Positions 34,571-46,690 of a DNA stretch of 64,000 nucleotides are shown here, one piece after another. How positions within the stretch are numbered: position 1 is the stretch's first letter; each line of letters opens with the position of its first letter. Origin of the DNA: Clusia tigrina (taxonomy: Eukaryota > Arthropoda > Insecta > Diptera > Clusiidae); NCBI GenBank assembly GCA_920105625.2, contig OV050031.1:82593995-82657994 (forward strand). The letters are read 5' to 3'. The translations under genes were made by a program, and so were the position numbers. Below the pieces are notes generated by a model. The model did not search any database, had not been told where the DNA came from, and saw only the letters and a list, made by a program, of their open reading frames with translations.

Positions 34571-34710
34571 CCAAGCAAGGCGATTTCATGGAAAAAATAA
34601 AACAAATTATATATATGTACTATAGAGTTAAATAGATGCACATAATTGTTTATAGTGCAAGAAAAATATTGTAAAGATTTCATGGAAGTTAGTTGCACTA
34701 ACTTCTTTTA

Positions 34711-34725
34711 GGAAGAGGGGAGGGA
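34711..34725 (+). other. Polypurine tract of copy 1
   Basis: GGAAGAGGGGAGGGA, all purine, directly abuts the 3' LTR. It is the RNase H-resistant primer for plus-strand DNA synthesis. Copy 2 has GGAAGCGGGGAGGGA, one pyrimidine interrupting the run. Confidence 0.85.
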
Positions 34726-35188
34726 TGTTGTGAGTTAGAATCAAGCTACTTACGCGTAGTTGACTCACAGCACCGGCTCCCATTAAACTCATTAAGAATG
34801 CACATATTTTTAGGGTGCAAATATTGTAAATGAGTAGTATTTATGCACTAATTATGATGTAAACTTTTAGGGTGTCACACCTCCGCAGTCAAGCTGACGA
34901 GGGGCATTTAGAATGCACCGACGACACTTTTACTTTTGAAGTAGGTCGGTTGGCTTGAGCAACTGACACCAAATAACAATTGCGAAACTGGAACACCAGA
35001 AAAGTCAAGACGTAGGCGGTCATGTTCATTTGTAAATAGTATATAAGAACTAGTATTTTAAGAATAAAGCTCTCTTGTGATTTTGTCTGTGAGTTTTATT
35101 TGTAACAAAGTGATGTAGGTTTACAGGTTACCGCGACAGGACATTCCAGAGGACGTCTCTCGCTGACAAGCAGATAAGGACCCCAACA
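34726..35188 (+). repeat. 3' LTR of copy 1
   Basis: 463 bp, TGTTGTGAGT to ACCCCAACA. It lacks the 18 bp present in the 5' LTR (GATTTTGTCTGTGAG here). Private changes include CACACCTCCGCAG versus CACAGTTCCGCAG, and GCGGTCATG versus GCGGTAATG, relative to the other LTRs. Confidence 0.96.
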
Positions 35189-38100
35189 GGCGAGAGCGGC
35201 AACGACTAAGACGCCTACAGAGACGCTGACAGAGGCTGCGACGCCGACTGAGACGAGGACTGATGCAGATAGGGGTAGATATAGGCACAAAGAAGGCAGC
35301 AGACACCCCCAATCGACAGCGGCAGCGACTGAGAAGCCTACAAAGATTCTGACAGAGGCTGCGACGCCGACTGAGGCCGATAGGGGTAGATATAGGCATA
35401 ATGAAGGCAGCAGACCACCCAATCGACAGCGGCAGCTTCTGAGACGCCTACAGAAACGCTGACAGAGGCTGCGACGCCAACTGAGGCAGATGGGGGTGGA
35501 TATAGGCATAGAGAAGGCAACAGGCCCCTAATCGACAGCGGCAGCGACTGAGACGCCTTCAGAGACGTTGACAGAGGCTGCGACGCCGACTGAGACGCCG
35601 ACTGAGGCAGATAGGGGTAGATATAGGCATAGAGAAGGCAGTAGACCCCTCAATCGACAGCGGCAGCGACTGCGACGCCTACAGATACGCTGACAGAGGC
35701 TGCGACGCCGACTGAGACGCCGACTGAAGCAGATAAGGGTAGATATAGGCATAGAGAAGGCAGCAGACCCCCCCCAATCTACAGCGGCAGCGACTGAGGC
35801 GCCTACGGAAATGCTGACAAAGGCTGCGACTCCGACTGAGACGCCGACTGAGGCAGATAGGGGTAGATATAGGCATAGAGAAGGCAGCAGACCCCTCAAT
35901 CGACAGCGGTAGCGACTGTGACTCCTTCAGAGACGCTGACAGAGGCTGCGACGCCGACTAAGGCGGGTACGGGTGGATATAGGCATAGAGAAGGCAACAG
36001 GCCCCCAATCCACAGCGGCACCGACTGAGGCGCCTACAGAAATACTGACAAAGGCTGCGACGCCGACTGAGACGCCGACTGAGGCAGATAAGGGTAGATA
36101 TAGGCATAGAGCAGGCAGCAGACCCCTCAATCGACAGCGGCCGCGACTGAGACGCTTACACAGACGCTTACAGAGGCTGCGACGCCGAGTGAGGCAGATA
36201 GGGGTAGATATACGCATAGATAATGTAGCGGACACCCCAATCGATAGCGGCAGCGACAGAGTAGCCTTCAGAAACGCTGACAGAGGCTGCGACACCGACT
36301 GAGACGCCGACTGAGGCAGATAGGGGTAGATATAGGCATAGAGAAGCCAGCAGACCCCTCAATCGACAGCGGCAGCGACTGAGACGCCTACCGAGACGCT
36401 GACAGAGGCTGCGACTCGGACTGAGACGCCCACTGAGGCAGATAAGGGTAGATATAGGCATAGAGAAGGCAGCAGACCCCCCAATCTACAGCGGCAGCGA
36501 CTGAGACGCCTACAGAGATGGTTACAGAGGTTGCGACGCCGACTGAGGCAGATAGGGGTAGATAAACGCAAAGAGAAGGTAGCAGACCCCCCCATTGGCC
36601 AGCGGCAGCGACTGAGACTCGTACAGAAAGGCTGACAGAGGCTGCGACGCCGACTGAGGCAGATAGGGCTGGATATAGGCATAGAGAAGGCAACAGGCCC
36701 CCAATCGACAGCGGCAACGACTGAGACGACTACTGAGTCCCTGACAGAGGCCGCGACGCCGACTGAGACGCCGACTGAGGGAGATAGGCGTAGATATAGG
36801 CATAGAGAAGGCAGCAGACCCCTCAATCGACAGCGGCAGCGACTGAGAAGGCAACAGGCCCCCAATCGAGAGCGGCAACGACTAAGACGCCTACAGAGAT
36901 GCTGACAGAGGCTGCGACGCCGACTGAGACGCCGACTGAGGGAGATAGGTTTAGATATAGGCATAGAGAAGGCAACAGGCCCCCAATCGACAGCGGCAAC
37001 GACTGAGACGCCGACTGAGACGCCTGACAGGGGGTGCGACACCGACTGAGACGCCGACTGAGGTAGATAGTGTAAATGTAAGCATAGAGAAGGCAGCAGA
37101 CCCCCAATCGACAGCGGCAGCGACTGAGACGCCTTCAGAGACGCTGACCGAGGCTGCGACGCCGACTGAGGCAGATAGGGGTAGATATAGGCATAGAGAA
37201 GGTAGCAGACGCCCCAATCGACAGCGGCAGCGACTGATAAGGCAACAGGCCCCCATTCGAGAGCGGCAACGACTAAGACGCCAACAGAGATGCTGACAGA
37301 GGCTGCGACGCCGACTGATGCAGATAGGGGTAGATATAGGCACAAAGAAGGCAGCAGACACTCCCAATCGACAGCGGCAGCGACTGAGAAGCCTGCAAAG
37401 ATTCTGACAGATTCTGCGACGCCGACTGAGGCCGATAGGGGTAGATATAGGTATAGAGAAGGCAGCAGACCACCCAATCGACAGCGGCATCGACTGAGGC
37501 GCCTACAGAAATACTGACAAAGGCTGCGACGCCGACTGAGACGCCGACTGAGGCAGATAAGGGTAGATATAGGCATAGAGAAGGCAGCAGACCCCTCAAT
37601 CGACAGCGGTAGCCACTGAGACTCCTTCAGAGACGCTGACAGAGGCTGCGACGCCGACTGAGGCAGATAGGGTTGGATATAGGCATAGAGAAGGCAACAG
37701 GCCCCCAATCGACAGCGGCATCGACTGAGGCGCCTACAGAAATACTGACAAAGGCTGCGACGCCGACTGAGACGCCGACTGAGGCAGATAGGGGTAGATA
37801 TAGGCATAGAGAAGGCAGCAGACGCCCCAATCGACAGCGGCAGCGACTGATAAGGCAACAGGCCCCCATTCGAGAGCGGCAACGACTAAGACGCCTACAG
37901 AAACGCTGACAGAGGCTGCGACGCCAACTTAGGCAGATGGGGTTGGATATAGGCATAGAGAAGGCAACAGGCCCCCAATCGACAGCGGTAGCGACTGAGA
38001 CTCCTTCAGAGACGCTGACAGAGGCTGCGACGCCGACTGACTCAGATAGGGTTGGATATAGGCATAAAGAAGGCAACAGGCCCCCAATCGACAGCGGCAT

Positions 38101-41100
38101 CGACTGAGGCGCCTACAGAAATACTTACAAAGGCTGCGACTCCGACTGAGACGCCGACTGAGGCAGATAGGGGTAGATATAGGCATAGAGAAGGCAGCAG
38201 ACCCCTCAATCGACAGCGGTAGCCACTGAGACTCCTTCAGAGACGCTGACAGAGGCTGCGACGCCGACTGAGGCAGATAGGGGTGGATATAGGCATAGAG
38301 AAGGCAACAGGCCCCCAATCGACAGCGGCATCGACTGAGGCGCCTACAGAAATACTGACAAAGGCTGCGACGCCGACTGAGACGCCGACTGAGGCAGATA
38401 AGGGTAGATATAGGCATAGAGCAGGCAGCAGACCCCTCAATCGACAGCGGCAGCGACTGAGACGCCTACAGAGACGCTGACAGAGGCTGCGACGCCGACT
38501 GAGACGCCGACTGAGGCAGATAAGGGTAGATATAGGTATAGAGAAGGCAGCAGACCCCCCCAATCTACAGCGGCAGCGACTGAGACACCTACAGATATGG
38601 TTACAGAGGCTGCGACGCCGACTGAGGCAGATAGGGGTAGATAAACGCAAAGAGAAGGTAGCAGACCCCCAATCGACAGCGGCAGCGACTGAGACTCCTA
38701 CAGAAAGGCTGACAGAGGCTGCGACGCCGACTGAGGCCGATAGGGCTGGATATAGGCTTAGAGAAGGCAACAGGACCCCAATCGACAGCGGCAACGACTG
38801 AGACGCCTACAGAGACGCTGACAGAAGCTGCGACGCCGACTGAGACGCCGACTGATGCAGATAGGGGTAGATATAGGCACAAAGAAGGCAGCAGACACCC
38901 CCAATCGACAGCGGCAGCGACTGAGAAGCATACAAATATTCTGACAGAGTCTGCGACGCCGACTGAGGCCGATAGGGGTAGATATAGGCATAGAGAAGGT
39001 AGCAGACAACCCAATCGACAGCGGCAGCTTCTGAGACGCCTACAGAAACGCTGACAGAGGCTGCGACGCCAACTGAGGCAGATGGGGGTGGATATAGGTA
39101 TAGAGAAGGCAACAGGCCCCCAATCGACAGCGGCAGCGACTGAGGCGCCTACAGAAATGCTGACAAAGGCTGCGACGCCGACTGAGACGCCGACTGAGGC
39201 AGATGGGGGTAGATATAGGCATAGAGAAGGCAGCAGACCCCTCAATCGACAGCGGCAGCGACTGAAACGCCTACAGAGACGCTGGCAGAGGCTACGATGC
39301 CGACTGAGACGCCGACTGAGGCAGATAAGGGTAGATATAGGCATAGAGAAGGCAGCAGACCCCCCAATCTACAGCGGCAGCGACTGAGACGCCTACAGAG
39401 ATGGTTACAGAGGCTGCGACGCCGACTGAGGCAGATAGGGGTAGATAAACGCAAAGAGAAGGTCGCAGACCCCCCAATCGACAGTGGCAGCGACTGAGAC
39501 TCCTACAGAAAGGCTGACAGAAGCTGCGACGCCCACTGAGGCCGATAGGGCTGGATATAGGCTTAGAGAAGGCAACAGGCCCCCAATCGACAGCGGCAAC
39601 GATTGAGACGCCTACAGAGACGCTGACAAAGGCTGCGACTCCGACTGAGACGCCGACTGAGGGAGATAGGCGTAGATATAGGCATAGAGAAAGCAGCAGA
39701 CCCCTCAATCGACAGCGGCAGCGACTGAGAAGGCAACAGGCCCCCAATCGAGACCGGCAACGACTAAGACGCCTACAGAGATGCTGACAGAGGCTGCTAC
39801 GCCGACTGAGACGCCGACTGAGGGAGATAGGTTTAGATATAGGCATAGAGAAGGCAACAGGCCCCCAATCGACAGCGGCAACGACTGAGACGCCGACTGA
39901 GACGCCTGACAGAGGGTGCGACACCGACTGAGACGCCGACAGAGATGCTGACAGAGGCTGCGACGCCGACTGATGCAGATAGGGGTAGATATAGGCACAA
40001 AGAAGGCAGCAGACACTCCCAATCGACAGCGGCAGCGACTGAGAAGCCTGCAAAGATTCTGACAGATTCTGCGACGCCGACTGAGGCCGATAGGGGTAGA
40101 TATAGGTATAGAGAAGGCAGCAGACCACCCAATCGAGAGCGCCAGCGACTGAGACGCCTACAGAAACGCTGACAGAGGCTGCGACGCCAACTTTGGCAGA
40201 TGGGGGTGGATATAGGCATAGAGAAGGCAACAGGCCCCCAATCGACAGCGGCAGCGACTGAGGCGCCTACAGAAATACTGACAAAAGCTGCGACTCCGAC
40301 TGAGACGCCGACTGAGGCAGATAGGGGTAGATATAGGCATAGAGAAGGCAGCAGACCCCTCAATCGACAGCGGTAGCGACTGAGACTCCTTCAGAGACGC
40401 TGACAGAGGCTGCGACGCCGACTGAGGCAGATAGGGGTGGATATAGGCATAGAGAAGGCAACAGGCCCCCAATCGACAGCGGCATCGACTGAGGCGCCTA
40501 CAGAAATACTGACAAAGGCTGCGACGCCGACTGAGACGCCGACTGAGGCAGATAGGGGTAGATATAGGCATAGAGAAGGCAGCAGACCCCTCAATCGACA
40601 GCGGTAGCGACTGAGACTCCTTCAGAGACGCTGACAGAGGCTGCGACGCCGACTGAGGCAGATAGGGTTGGATATAGGCATAGAGAAGGCAACAGGCCCC
40701 CAATCGACAGCGGCAGCGACTGAGACGCCTACACAGACGCTTACAGAGGCTGCGACGCCGAGTGAGGCAGATAGGGGTAGATATACGCTTAGAGAATGTA
40801 GCAGACCCCCCAATCGACAGCGGCAGCGACAGAGTCGCCTTCAGAGACGCTGACAGAGGCTGCGACGCCGACTGAGACACCGACTGAGGCAGATAGGGGT
40901 AGATATAGGCATAGAGAAGGCAGCAGACCCCTCAATCGACAGCGGCAGCGACTGAGACGCCTACAGAGACGCTGACAGAGGCTGCGACGCCGACTGAGAC
41001 GCCGACTGAGGCAGATAAGGGTAGATATAGGTATAGAGAAGGCAGCAGACCCCCCAATCTACAGCGGCAGCGACTGAGACGCCTACAGAGATGGTTACAG

Positions 41101-42127
41101 AGGCTGCGACGCCGACTGAGGCAGATAGGGGTAGATAAATGCAAAGAGAAGGTAGCAGACCCCCAATCGACAGCGGCAGCTACTGACACTCCTACAGAAA
41201 CGCTGACAGAGGCTGCGACGCCGACTGAGGCAGATAGGGGTAGATATAGGCATAGAGAAGGCAGCAGACCCCCCCAATCAACAGCGGCAGCGACTGAGAC
41301 GGCTACAGAGACGCTGTCAGAGGCTGCGACACCGAGTGAGACGCCGATGAGGGAGATAAGAGTAGATATAGGCATATAGAAGGTAGCAGACCCCCCAATC
41401 GACAGCGGCAACGACTGAGACGCCTACAGAAACGTTGACAGAGGCTGCGACGCCGACTGAGGCAGATACGGGTAGATATAGGCATAGAGAAGGCAGCAGA
41501 CCCCCCCAATCGACAGCGGCAGCGACTGAGACGGCTACAGAGACGCTGTCAGAGACTGCGACGCCGACTGAGACGCCGATGAGGGAGATAAGAGTAGATA
41601 TAGGCATAGAGAAGGTAGCAGACCCCCCAATCGACAGCGGCAACGACTGAGACGCCTACAGAAACGCTGACAGAGGCTGCGACGCCGATTGAGGCAGATA
41701 GGGGTGGATATCGGCATAGAGAAGGCAACAGGCCCCCAATCGACAGCGGCAACGACTGAGATGCCTACAGAGACGCTGACAGAGGGTGCGACGCCGACTG
41801 AGACGCCGACTGAGGCAGATAGGGGTAAATATAAGCATAGAGAAGGCAGCAGACCCCCCAATCGACAGCGGCAGCGACTGAGACGCCTTCAGAGACACTG
41901 ACCGAGGCAGCGACGCCGACTGAGACGCCGACTGAGGCAGATAAGGGTAGATATAGGCATAGAGAAGGCAGCAGACCCCCCAATCGACAGCGGCAGCGAC
42001 TGAGACGCCTACAGAGACGCTTTCAGAGGCTGCGACACCGACTGAGGCAGATAGGGGTAGATATAGGCATAGAGAAGGTAGCAGACCCCCCAATCGACAG
42101 CGGCAGCGACTGAGAAATCAACAGGCC
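35189..42127. repeat. Satellite DNA array, block II (between the two retrotransposons)
   Basis: The same satellite as block I, in the same orientation, 6.9 kb. Its left end (35189 to about 35790) matches the right flank of copy 2 (48385 to about 49090), apart from one extra monomer there. Its right end (about 41720-42127) matches the left flank of copy 1 (about 24673-25080) at a constant offset of 17047 bp. Block II therefore joins the flanks of both insertions, as expected if a satellite-plus-element unit was tandemly duplicated. A marker monomer with AGGCGGGTACGGGTGG occurs at 35961 and links it to block III. No gene was seen. Confidence 0.96.
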
Positions 42128-42608
42128 TGTTGTGAGTTAGAATCAAGCTACTTACGCGTAGTTGACTCACAGCACCGGCTCCCATTAAACTCATTAAGAA
42201 TGCACATATTTTTAGGGTGCAAATATTATAAATGAGTAGTATTTATGCACTAATTATGATGTAAACTTTTAGGGTGTCACAGTTCCGCAGTCAAGCTGAC
42301 GAGGGGCATTTAGAATGCACCGACGACACTTTTACTTTTGAAGTAGGTCGATTGGCTTGAGCAACTGACACCAAATAACAATTGCGAAACTGGAACACCA
42401 GAAAAGTCAAGACGTAGGCGGTAATGTTCATTTGTAAATAGTGTATAAGAACTAGTATTTTAAGAATAAAGCTCTCTTGTGATTTTGACTTCTAAACGAA
42501 AAGTGTCTGTGAGTTTTATTTGTAACAAAGTGATGTAGGTTTACAGGTTACCGCGACAGGACATTCCAGAGGACGTCTCTCGCTGACAAGCAGATAAGGA
42601 TCCCAACA
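42128..42608 (+). repeat. 5' LTR of copy 2
   Basis: 481 bp with the same 18-bp segment as the 5' LTR of copy 1. Private changes include AGGTCGATTGG (others AGGTCGGTTGG) and AATAGTGTATAAG, which alters the TATA box found in the other LTRs. Confidence 0.96.
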
Positions 42609-42611
42609 TTT

Positions 42612-42624
42612 TGGCGCAGCCGGT
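42612..42624 (+). other. Primer binding site of copy 2
   Basis: TGGCGCAGCCGGT, 3 nt after the LTR, identical to copy 1. Confidence 0.7.
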
Positions 42625-43617
42625 CTAAAGGACCTATTGGAGGAATCCCAGGGCAAGGAGCCCTGAAGCAGTGAGGCATCCTGCAACGAATTCGAAGGAC
42701 CTCAACCTGAAACGAATTCGAAGGACGCTAAGGATAAAGATGTCATCGAAAAAAATTTGGGTGAGTAGAGTGTATAATAGCGTAATCTAAGTAGATACTT
42801 CTGCGACCCTGAAGGCGCCGTGGCGCTGGTCAAAGAAGTTGCAACCTACAGGCGCGTTTGCGCTGTTGTACGCAGCTTTGAATGGCAACCATAAACCGTC
42901 AGTATGATCGGACGGTCTATGTATGTTCATCTTAGCTGTGAGGATTTTTTTTGTAGGGGATTTGAATTTGTTTGTCGTGAGGGACATTTATATTGCTTAT
43001 AAGGCCATGTAGTCTATGTTGAGAAATTTAAATTGTTTTTGTATTGTTTAAATTCTGAAGTTCTGAATTTTTGTTGTTTGATTTAAATGATTGGCTTTTG
43101 AGCTTAGGGTATTAGAAAAAAATATTTCAAGAAGTGTTTACAACACGTGTTGTTGCATCAAAGGTTTTTGTAGTTCGGAAACTACAATTTGCGTAGCAAT
43201 GTTGAAGATAACAGTTAAATGCTATTATTATGTGGCGCATACGTTACGGGTTTATTTTTAAACATGGATTCAAATTTCCGGGAATGAATCAAGACACTTT
43301 TGCCGGTAAATCAAATTTCGGTTTTTACAAACATATGGCCGTTTTTATGGATTTTTGGGAGTATTAAGGATGGTGAGAGGAAAACAAGGAGTATTTGTGA
43401 GGAAGTCAAGGACCACTTTGCATTGCTGGAAGGACTTAATGGACGCCGGTAGACAGCGGAACTTTGTGATGGAAAACAAGTATAGCAGAATATGTATATA
43501 AAGATAGAATTTACGTTGGAATATTTTTTTTTTGATAACTCTGTTCGAATAAAATATTGTAACAAGTTTTAACAATTATTGGATTTTTGTTTGTAATTGG
43601 AATACGCCATCTGGGAT
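42625..43617 (+). other. 5' leader of copy 2
   Basis: The same leader as copy 1, with the small hairpin, the 16-bp direct repeat, the short ATG frame with GTGAGT donor and multiple upstream ATGs. One T is missing from a T run (GAACTTTGTGATGG near 43460) and there are a few substitutions. Confidence 0.7.
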
Positions 43618-44142
43618 ATGACGAAGGAAGCGCAAGGATTATTGCTGAGGCAGGAGCAAAAAAATTGGTCCGTAATTTTAAGAAAGACGGCAGTTTACGT
43701 AAGGACAACGTGTATTACCGCAAGCGAATAACACAGTTGCAAAATCTAGGGAGAGAGTTCAACAATAATCACGGACTGTTGTTGCCTCACGCAGTTGAGT
43801 ACGGCAAGGGAAAATATTTTGCGGAAAAATACGCAGACTACATAAATAGTCTGGTCAACGAATGGGCAGATACATTTAGTTCTGAATTAGAGGGACTAGG
43901 ACAAAAGATTGTGAGTTTGGTTTCGCCAGACGAGGAAATAAGGAACAGATTAAAATCAATACAGTCAGAGGTGAAACTGTTTACTGGGAAAATAGTTGAC
44001 CAGTTCGAAGCAAGTACGAGCAGGGAAGAAGCTCAGGAATTGTGGAGGCAGGCGAACGCCGGAGGCGCTGTGTCACCATTAGAAGTAGCGGATCAAGCCT
44101 TGACGGCAATCCAAAAAAGGACAGAAGAAAAGTTGTTCAAAA
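43618..44142 (+). pseudogene. gag remnant of copy 2 (5' part only, frameshifted)
   Basis: The gag ATG is at 43618. A 16-bp deletion at about codon 15 (CAGGAGCAAAAAAATTGG; copy 1 has extra sequence there) throws the frame out, so translation from this ATG soon stops. The original gag sequence then continues in another frame, readable from 43587 as YADYINSLVNEWADTFSSEL and so on. It ends abruptly at about 44142, inside the predicted coiled coil, where the 3.8-kb deletion joins it to RNase H. Capsid and zinc knuckles are absent. Confidence 0.9.
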
Positions 44143-44146
44143 TAAT
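44139..44146 (+). other. Deletion junction in copy 2
   Basis: GTTCAAA of gag (ending 44141) is joined to TAATGACCGACC of RNase H (from 44143) with one extra A between them. In copy 1 these points are at 27111 and 30936. There is no useful microhomology at the ends, which suggests end joining rather than exchange between repeats. Confidence 0.85.
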
Positions 44147-45653
44147 GACCGACCAATAGCTTTCCCAAGCAGAGCGCTTAGCGACACGGAGAAGAGAAAC
44201 TCCACAATAGAAAAGGAATTTCTAGCCATAGTATGGGCTACAAAGAATTTTAGAGCATATCTGCTAGGACGCCCATTCAAGATATACACTGATCACCAGC
44301 CGTTGAGAGGCATAGCCAACTTGAAAGACCAAACGTCAAGGCTAGCCAGGTTCAGACACAAATTGTCTGAGTATGATTTTGAAATCATTTACAAACCTGG
44401 GAAAAAGAATCTGAATGCGGATGCACTCAGCAGAGTACCGCAGGCACAGAAGGTATCAGTAGTGCAAACAAGGGCCAAGGGACGGTCAGATAAGGAGAAG
44501 GCCGAGAGAATTCAAGGGGATAAAATTGATGCAACAAGAAGTGTTAGCAATGCAGGTGACGCTGCTAATGAACAAAGAGCCAGTAGTGTGGAATGGCTGG
44601 AGGATAAAAAAGATATCCAGGCTGTGTTAAAGGGTTTCCATGATTCACCTCTAGGTGGACACCAGGGATTCTGGAAAACCCATGACAGAATTAGGCGAGT
44701 ATACGGATGGAAAGGTATGCTCAAAGACATTAAAAATATGTAAAGAGTTGCCCAAAGTGCCAGGCCAACAAAAGTTCAAGGCTAACAAAGATGCCAATGG
44801 TGTTAACTGACACACCAAAACAACCATTTGATAAAGTTCATATGGATATTGTAGGTATTTTACCTGAGACTGTTTCGGGCAATAAATACATATTGACGTT
44901 CCAAGACGATTTCTCAAAGTATATGGCGTGCGTGGCTATACCCGATGCTGAAGCGAGTACGGTGGCCAAAGCATTCTTTGATGAAATTATAGCACGATAC
45001 AACATACCTAAGGTTTTGATAACCGACAATGGTTCAAATTTCGTATCAAAACTATTCTCAGAAACGTGTAAAATGCTGGGAATGAAGAAGTTGCACATAA
45101 CACCATATCATCCACAGGCGAATGGCTCATTGGAACGTAGTCATCGACCTCTGGCCGAGTACTTGCGCAGTTTTGCCAAAGAGGACGGCTAGAATTGGGG
45201 TCAATGGTTAACCACTGCAATGCGTGTACACAATAATACTGTGCATGTATCAACGAAGCAAACTCCGTTTAGAACACTCTACGGGTTTGATTTCACATGC
45301 CAGCGAATTTGAAGCGCAAATGTGCGCCTGTATACAATGCTGATGACCCCAATAAAGTACAAAAATATCAGTTGCAGCGAGCGCACGAATTGGTTAGAGA
45401 AAACCAGGAATGTGCTAAACGAGTGGCCAGGGAAGCCTATAACAAGGTACTAAACCCAGTAGTTTTTCATGTGGGTGATCAAGTACTAATGAAGAATCAG
45501 GCTAGGAGAAACAAATTCTCACCTGTGTGGATAGGTCCCTATGTAGTAGCAGAGATCCGAAGCCCAGTTACAACAGTCGTAACGATTAAGGAAAAAAATA
45601 AAAAGCTACATAATAATTTGTTGAAATTATTCCACATTAGACCACACAACTAA
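44143..45653 (+). pseudogene. pol remnant of copy 2: RNase H C-terminal half and integrase
   Basis: Starts at DRPIAFPSRALSDTEK of RNase H and continues through IYTDHQPLRG, NADALSRV, the integrase zinc finger, the DDE core (MDIVG, ITDNGSNF, NGSLERSH) and the GPY module ending RPHN at 45653. It has the frame change before YVKSCPKC-type sequence (near 44730), the TAG after AKEDG (45190-45192) and the frame change near 45293, all as in copy 1. It cannot give protease, RT or intact RNase H. A frame open from 44042 fuses out-of-frame gag sequence to the RNase H tail; that is a by-product of the deletion. Confidence 0.9.
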
Positions 45654-46465
45654 AGATATGTGTTAGCAGTGTTTTACAAGTGTAAACACAAGAATAACAA
45701 CGTAAACATGTACGTGTGTGTATCAAATAACACACACAGCTCCGATTTTCAAATTCAAAGCCAGCAGAAGTGTGCCAATTAAACTCGAGCAGGTAAAGTT
45801 GACGCAATACAAATGTGCTTATTATGCACTATGGCCGAACGAAGCACAGTAGGGAAAAATATATATTTTTTAAATATAAAATGATAAATATTGCACGTAA
45901 TTAAAAAAGAAAATAAGATAGTAAGACAGTCGTGGGTAAGTAATATAAAACTTCGAATATGTACATCCATACATACGACAGTGTATGCACTGAAATTCGA
46001 CGCATGAGCGCTGACGCCAGGCAACGGAACTGCTGGTGAAGTAAGTATATATACGAGTATGTATATATGTGTATAAGATAAAGAATGAATGTACGAATGT
46101 ATATTTGAAGAAGCAAGTATTCTAGTTAGGAGGAATGAGTATGTGCGTATGTATATTTTTGCAGATACTGCAGTCGGCTATATGTAAATATTCTCGTACA
46201 TAGGTTTTTACTGTTTATTGATTAGGAAATTAACGGATGAAAATTTGAATAAATGTATAGGTTGGGTATAAAAAAAAAAATGTATAGTTAATTGGGAAAA
46301 TAACGTTAGTAATTAATTCTAGGTAATTTAAAGCGCCTCGAATGTATGTATGTAGCCATATACGAGCTAATTACAGGATGGAAAATAGAATCGTTAATGG
46401 ATATATACATATCAGGCTAGAAAATTACATATATCAAACAAAAATTAAACATATATCAAACTAAA

Positions 46466-46690
46466 ATGTATACTAGGAAATTAAGAAATTATTATAGGTG
46501 TTCTCTATATAGCTCTGATGATCTGAAGCGAAGCAGGAAGTTCCGGGAAGAACGGATGGATATTGGAATACGGTGCGGACTAAGGGACCAACATAGTATT
46601 CGGAAAGATGCGTTTTTGAAAAACAGAGATTTTTGGCAGTTATCTAAGGTTTGTGACCAAAAAGATGCCAACATATTCGATTGGGGATGA
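46466..46690 (+). CDS. Unidentified 74-codon ORF in the 3' region (copy 2)
   Basis: ATG at 46466, TGA at 46688-46690. Counterpart of 33281-33508 in copy 1. Here a single-base difference in an A run places an ATG in frame, and a TGA replaces GGA near the end. The product is basic with two short hydrophobic patches; I recognise no family. Because the start exists in only one copy, it may not be a real translation unit; it could be an exon. Confidence 0.3.
   Translation: MYTRKLRNYYRCSLYSSDDLKRSRKFREERMDIGIRCGLRDQHSIRKDAFLKNRDFWQLSKVCDQKDANIFDWG

Larger units (their letters stand above)
32447..34710 (+). other. 3' region between pol and the polypurine tract (copy 1), no recognised gene
   Basis: 2.26 kb of AT-rich sequence where errantiviruses carry env, but no signal peptide, furin site or transmembrane protein was recognised. 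It contains fly-like simple sequence (GTAAGTATATATACGAGTAT near 32833), two consensus-like splice donors (GGGTAAGT near 32727 and GAAGTAAGT near 32830), AG sites after pyrimidine-poor tracts, and three short reading frames that look protein-like. From 34395 to about 34570 it is almost only A and G. It is kept nearly unchanged in copy 2. It may hold a spliced accessory gene or be a long untranslated region. Confidence 0.6.
25081..35188 (+). mobile_element. Ty3/Gypsy LTR retrotransposon, copy 1 (full length, degenerate)
   Basis: A 10108-bp element bounded by LTRs that begin TGTTG and end CAACA. Internally it has a primer binding site, a leader of about 1 kb, gag, pol in the order protease, reverse transcriptase, RNase H, integrase, a 2.3-kb 3' region and a polypurine tract. 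That domain order places it in Ty3/Gypsy (Metaviridae) rather than copia; no chromodomain is visible after integrase. It is AT-rich compared with the surrounding satellite. pol is broken by several frameshifts and one in-frame stop, and a catalytic RNase H residue is changed, so this copy cannot move by itself. No clean target-site duplication is visible: left flank GGCC, right flank GGCG. No envelope gene was recognised. Confidence 0.96.

Noticed and set aside
32447..34710. Envelope gene of an errantivirus
   Set aside because: No frame longer than about 75 codons on the + strand, and no signal peptide, cleavage site or membrane anchor. Phe/Leu-rich minus-strand frames near 34400-34700 are the complement of an A-rich tract.
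44042..44743. Functional gag-RNase H-integrase fusion gene in copy 2
   Set aside because: The frame uses gag sequence out of its own frame, RNase H lacks its N-terminal half, and integrase is frameshifted and stopped. It is a by-product of the deletion.
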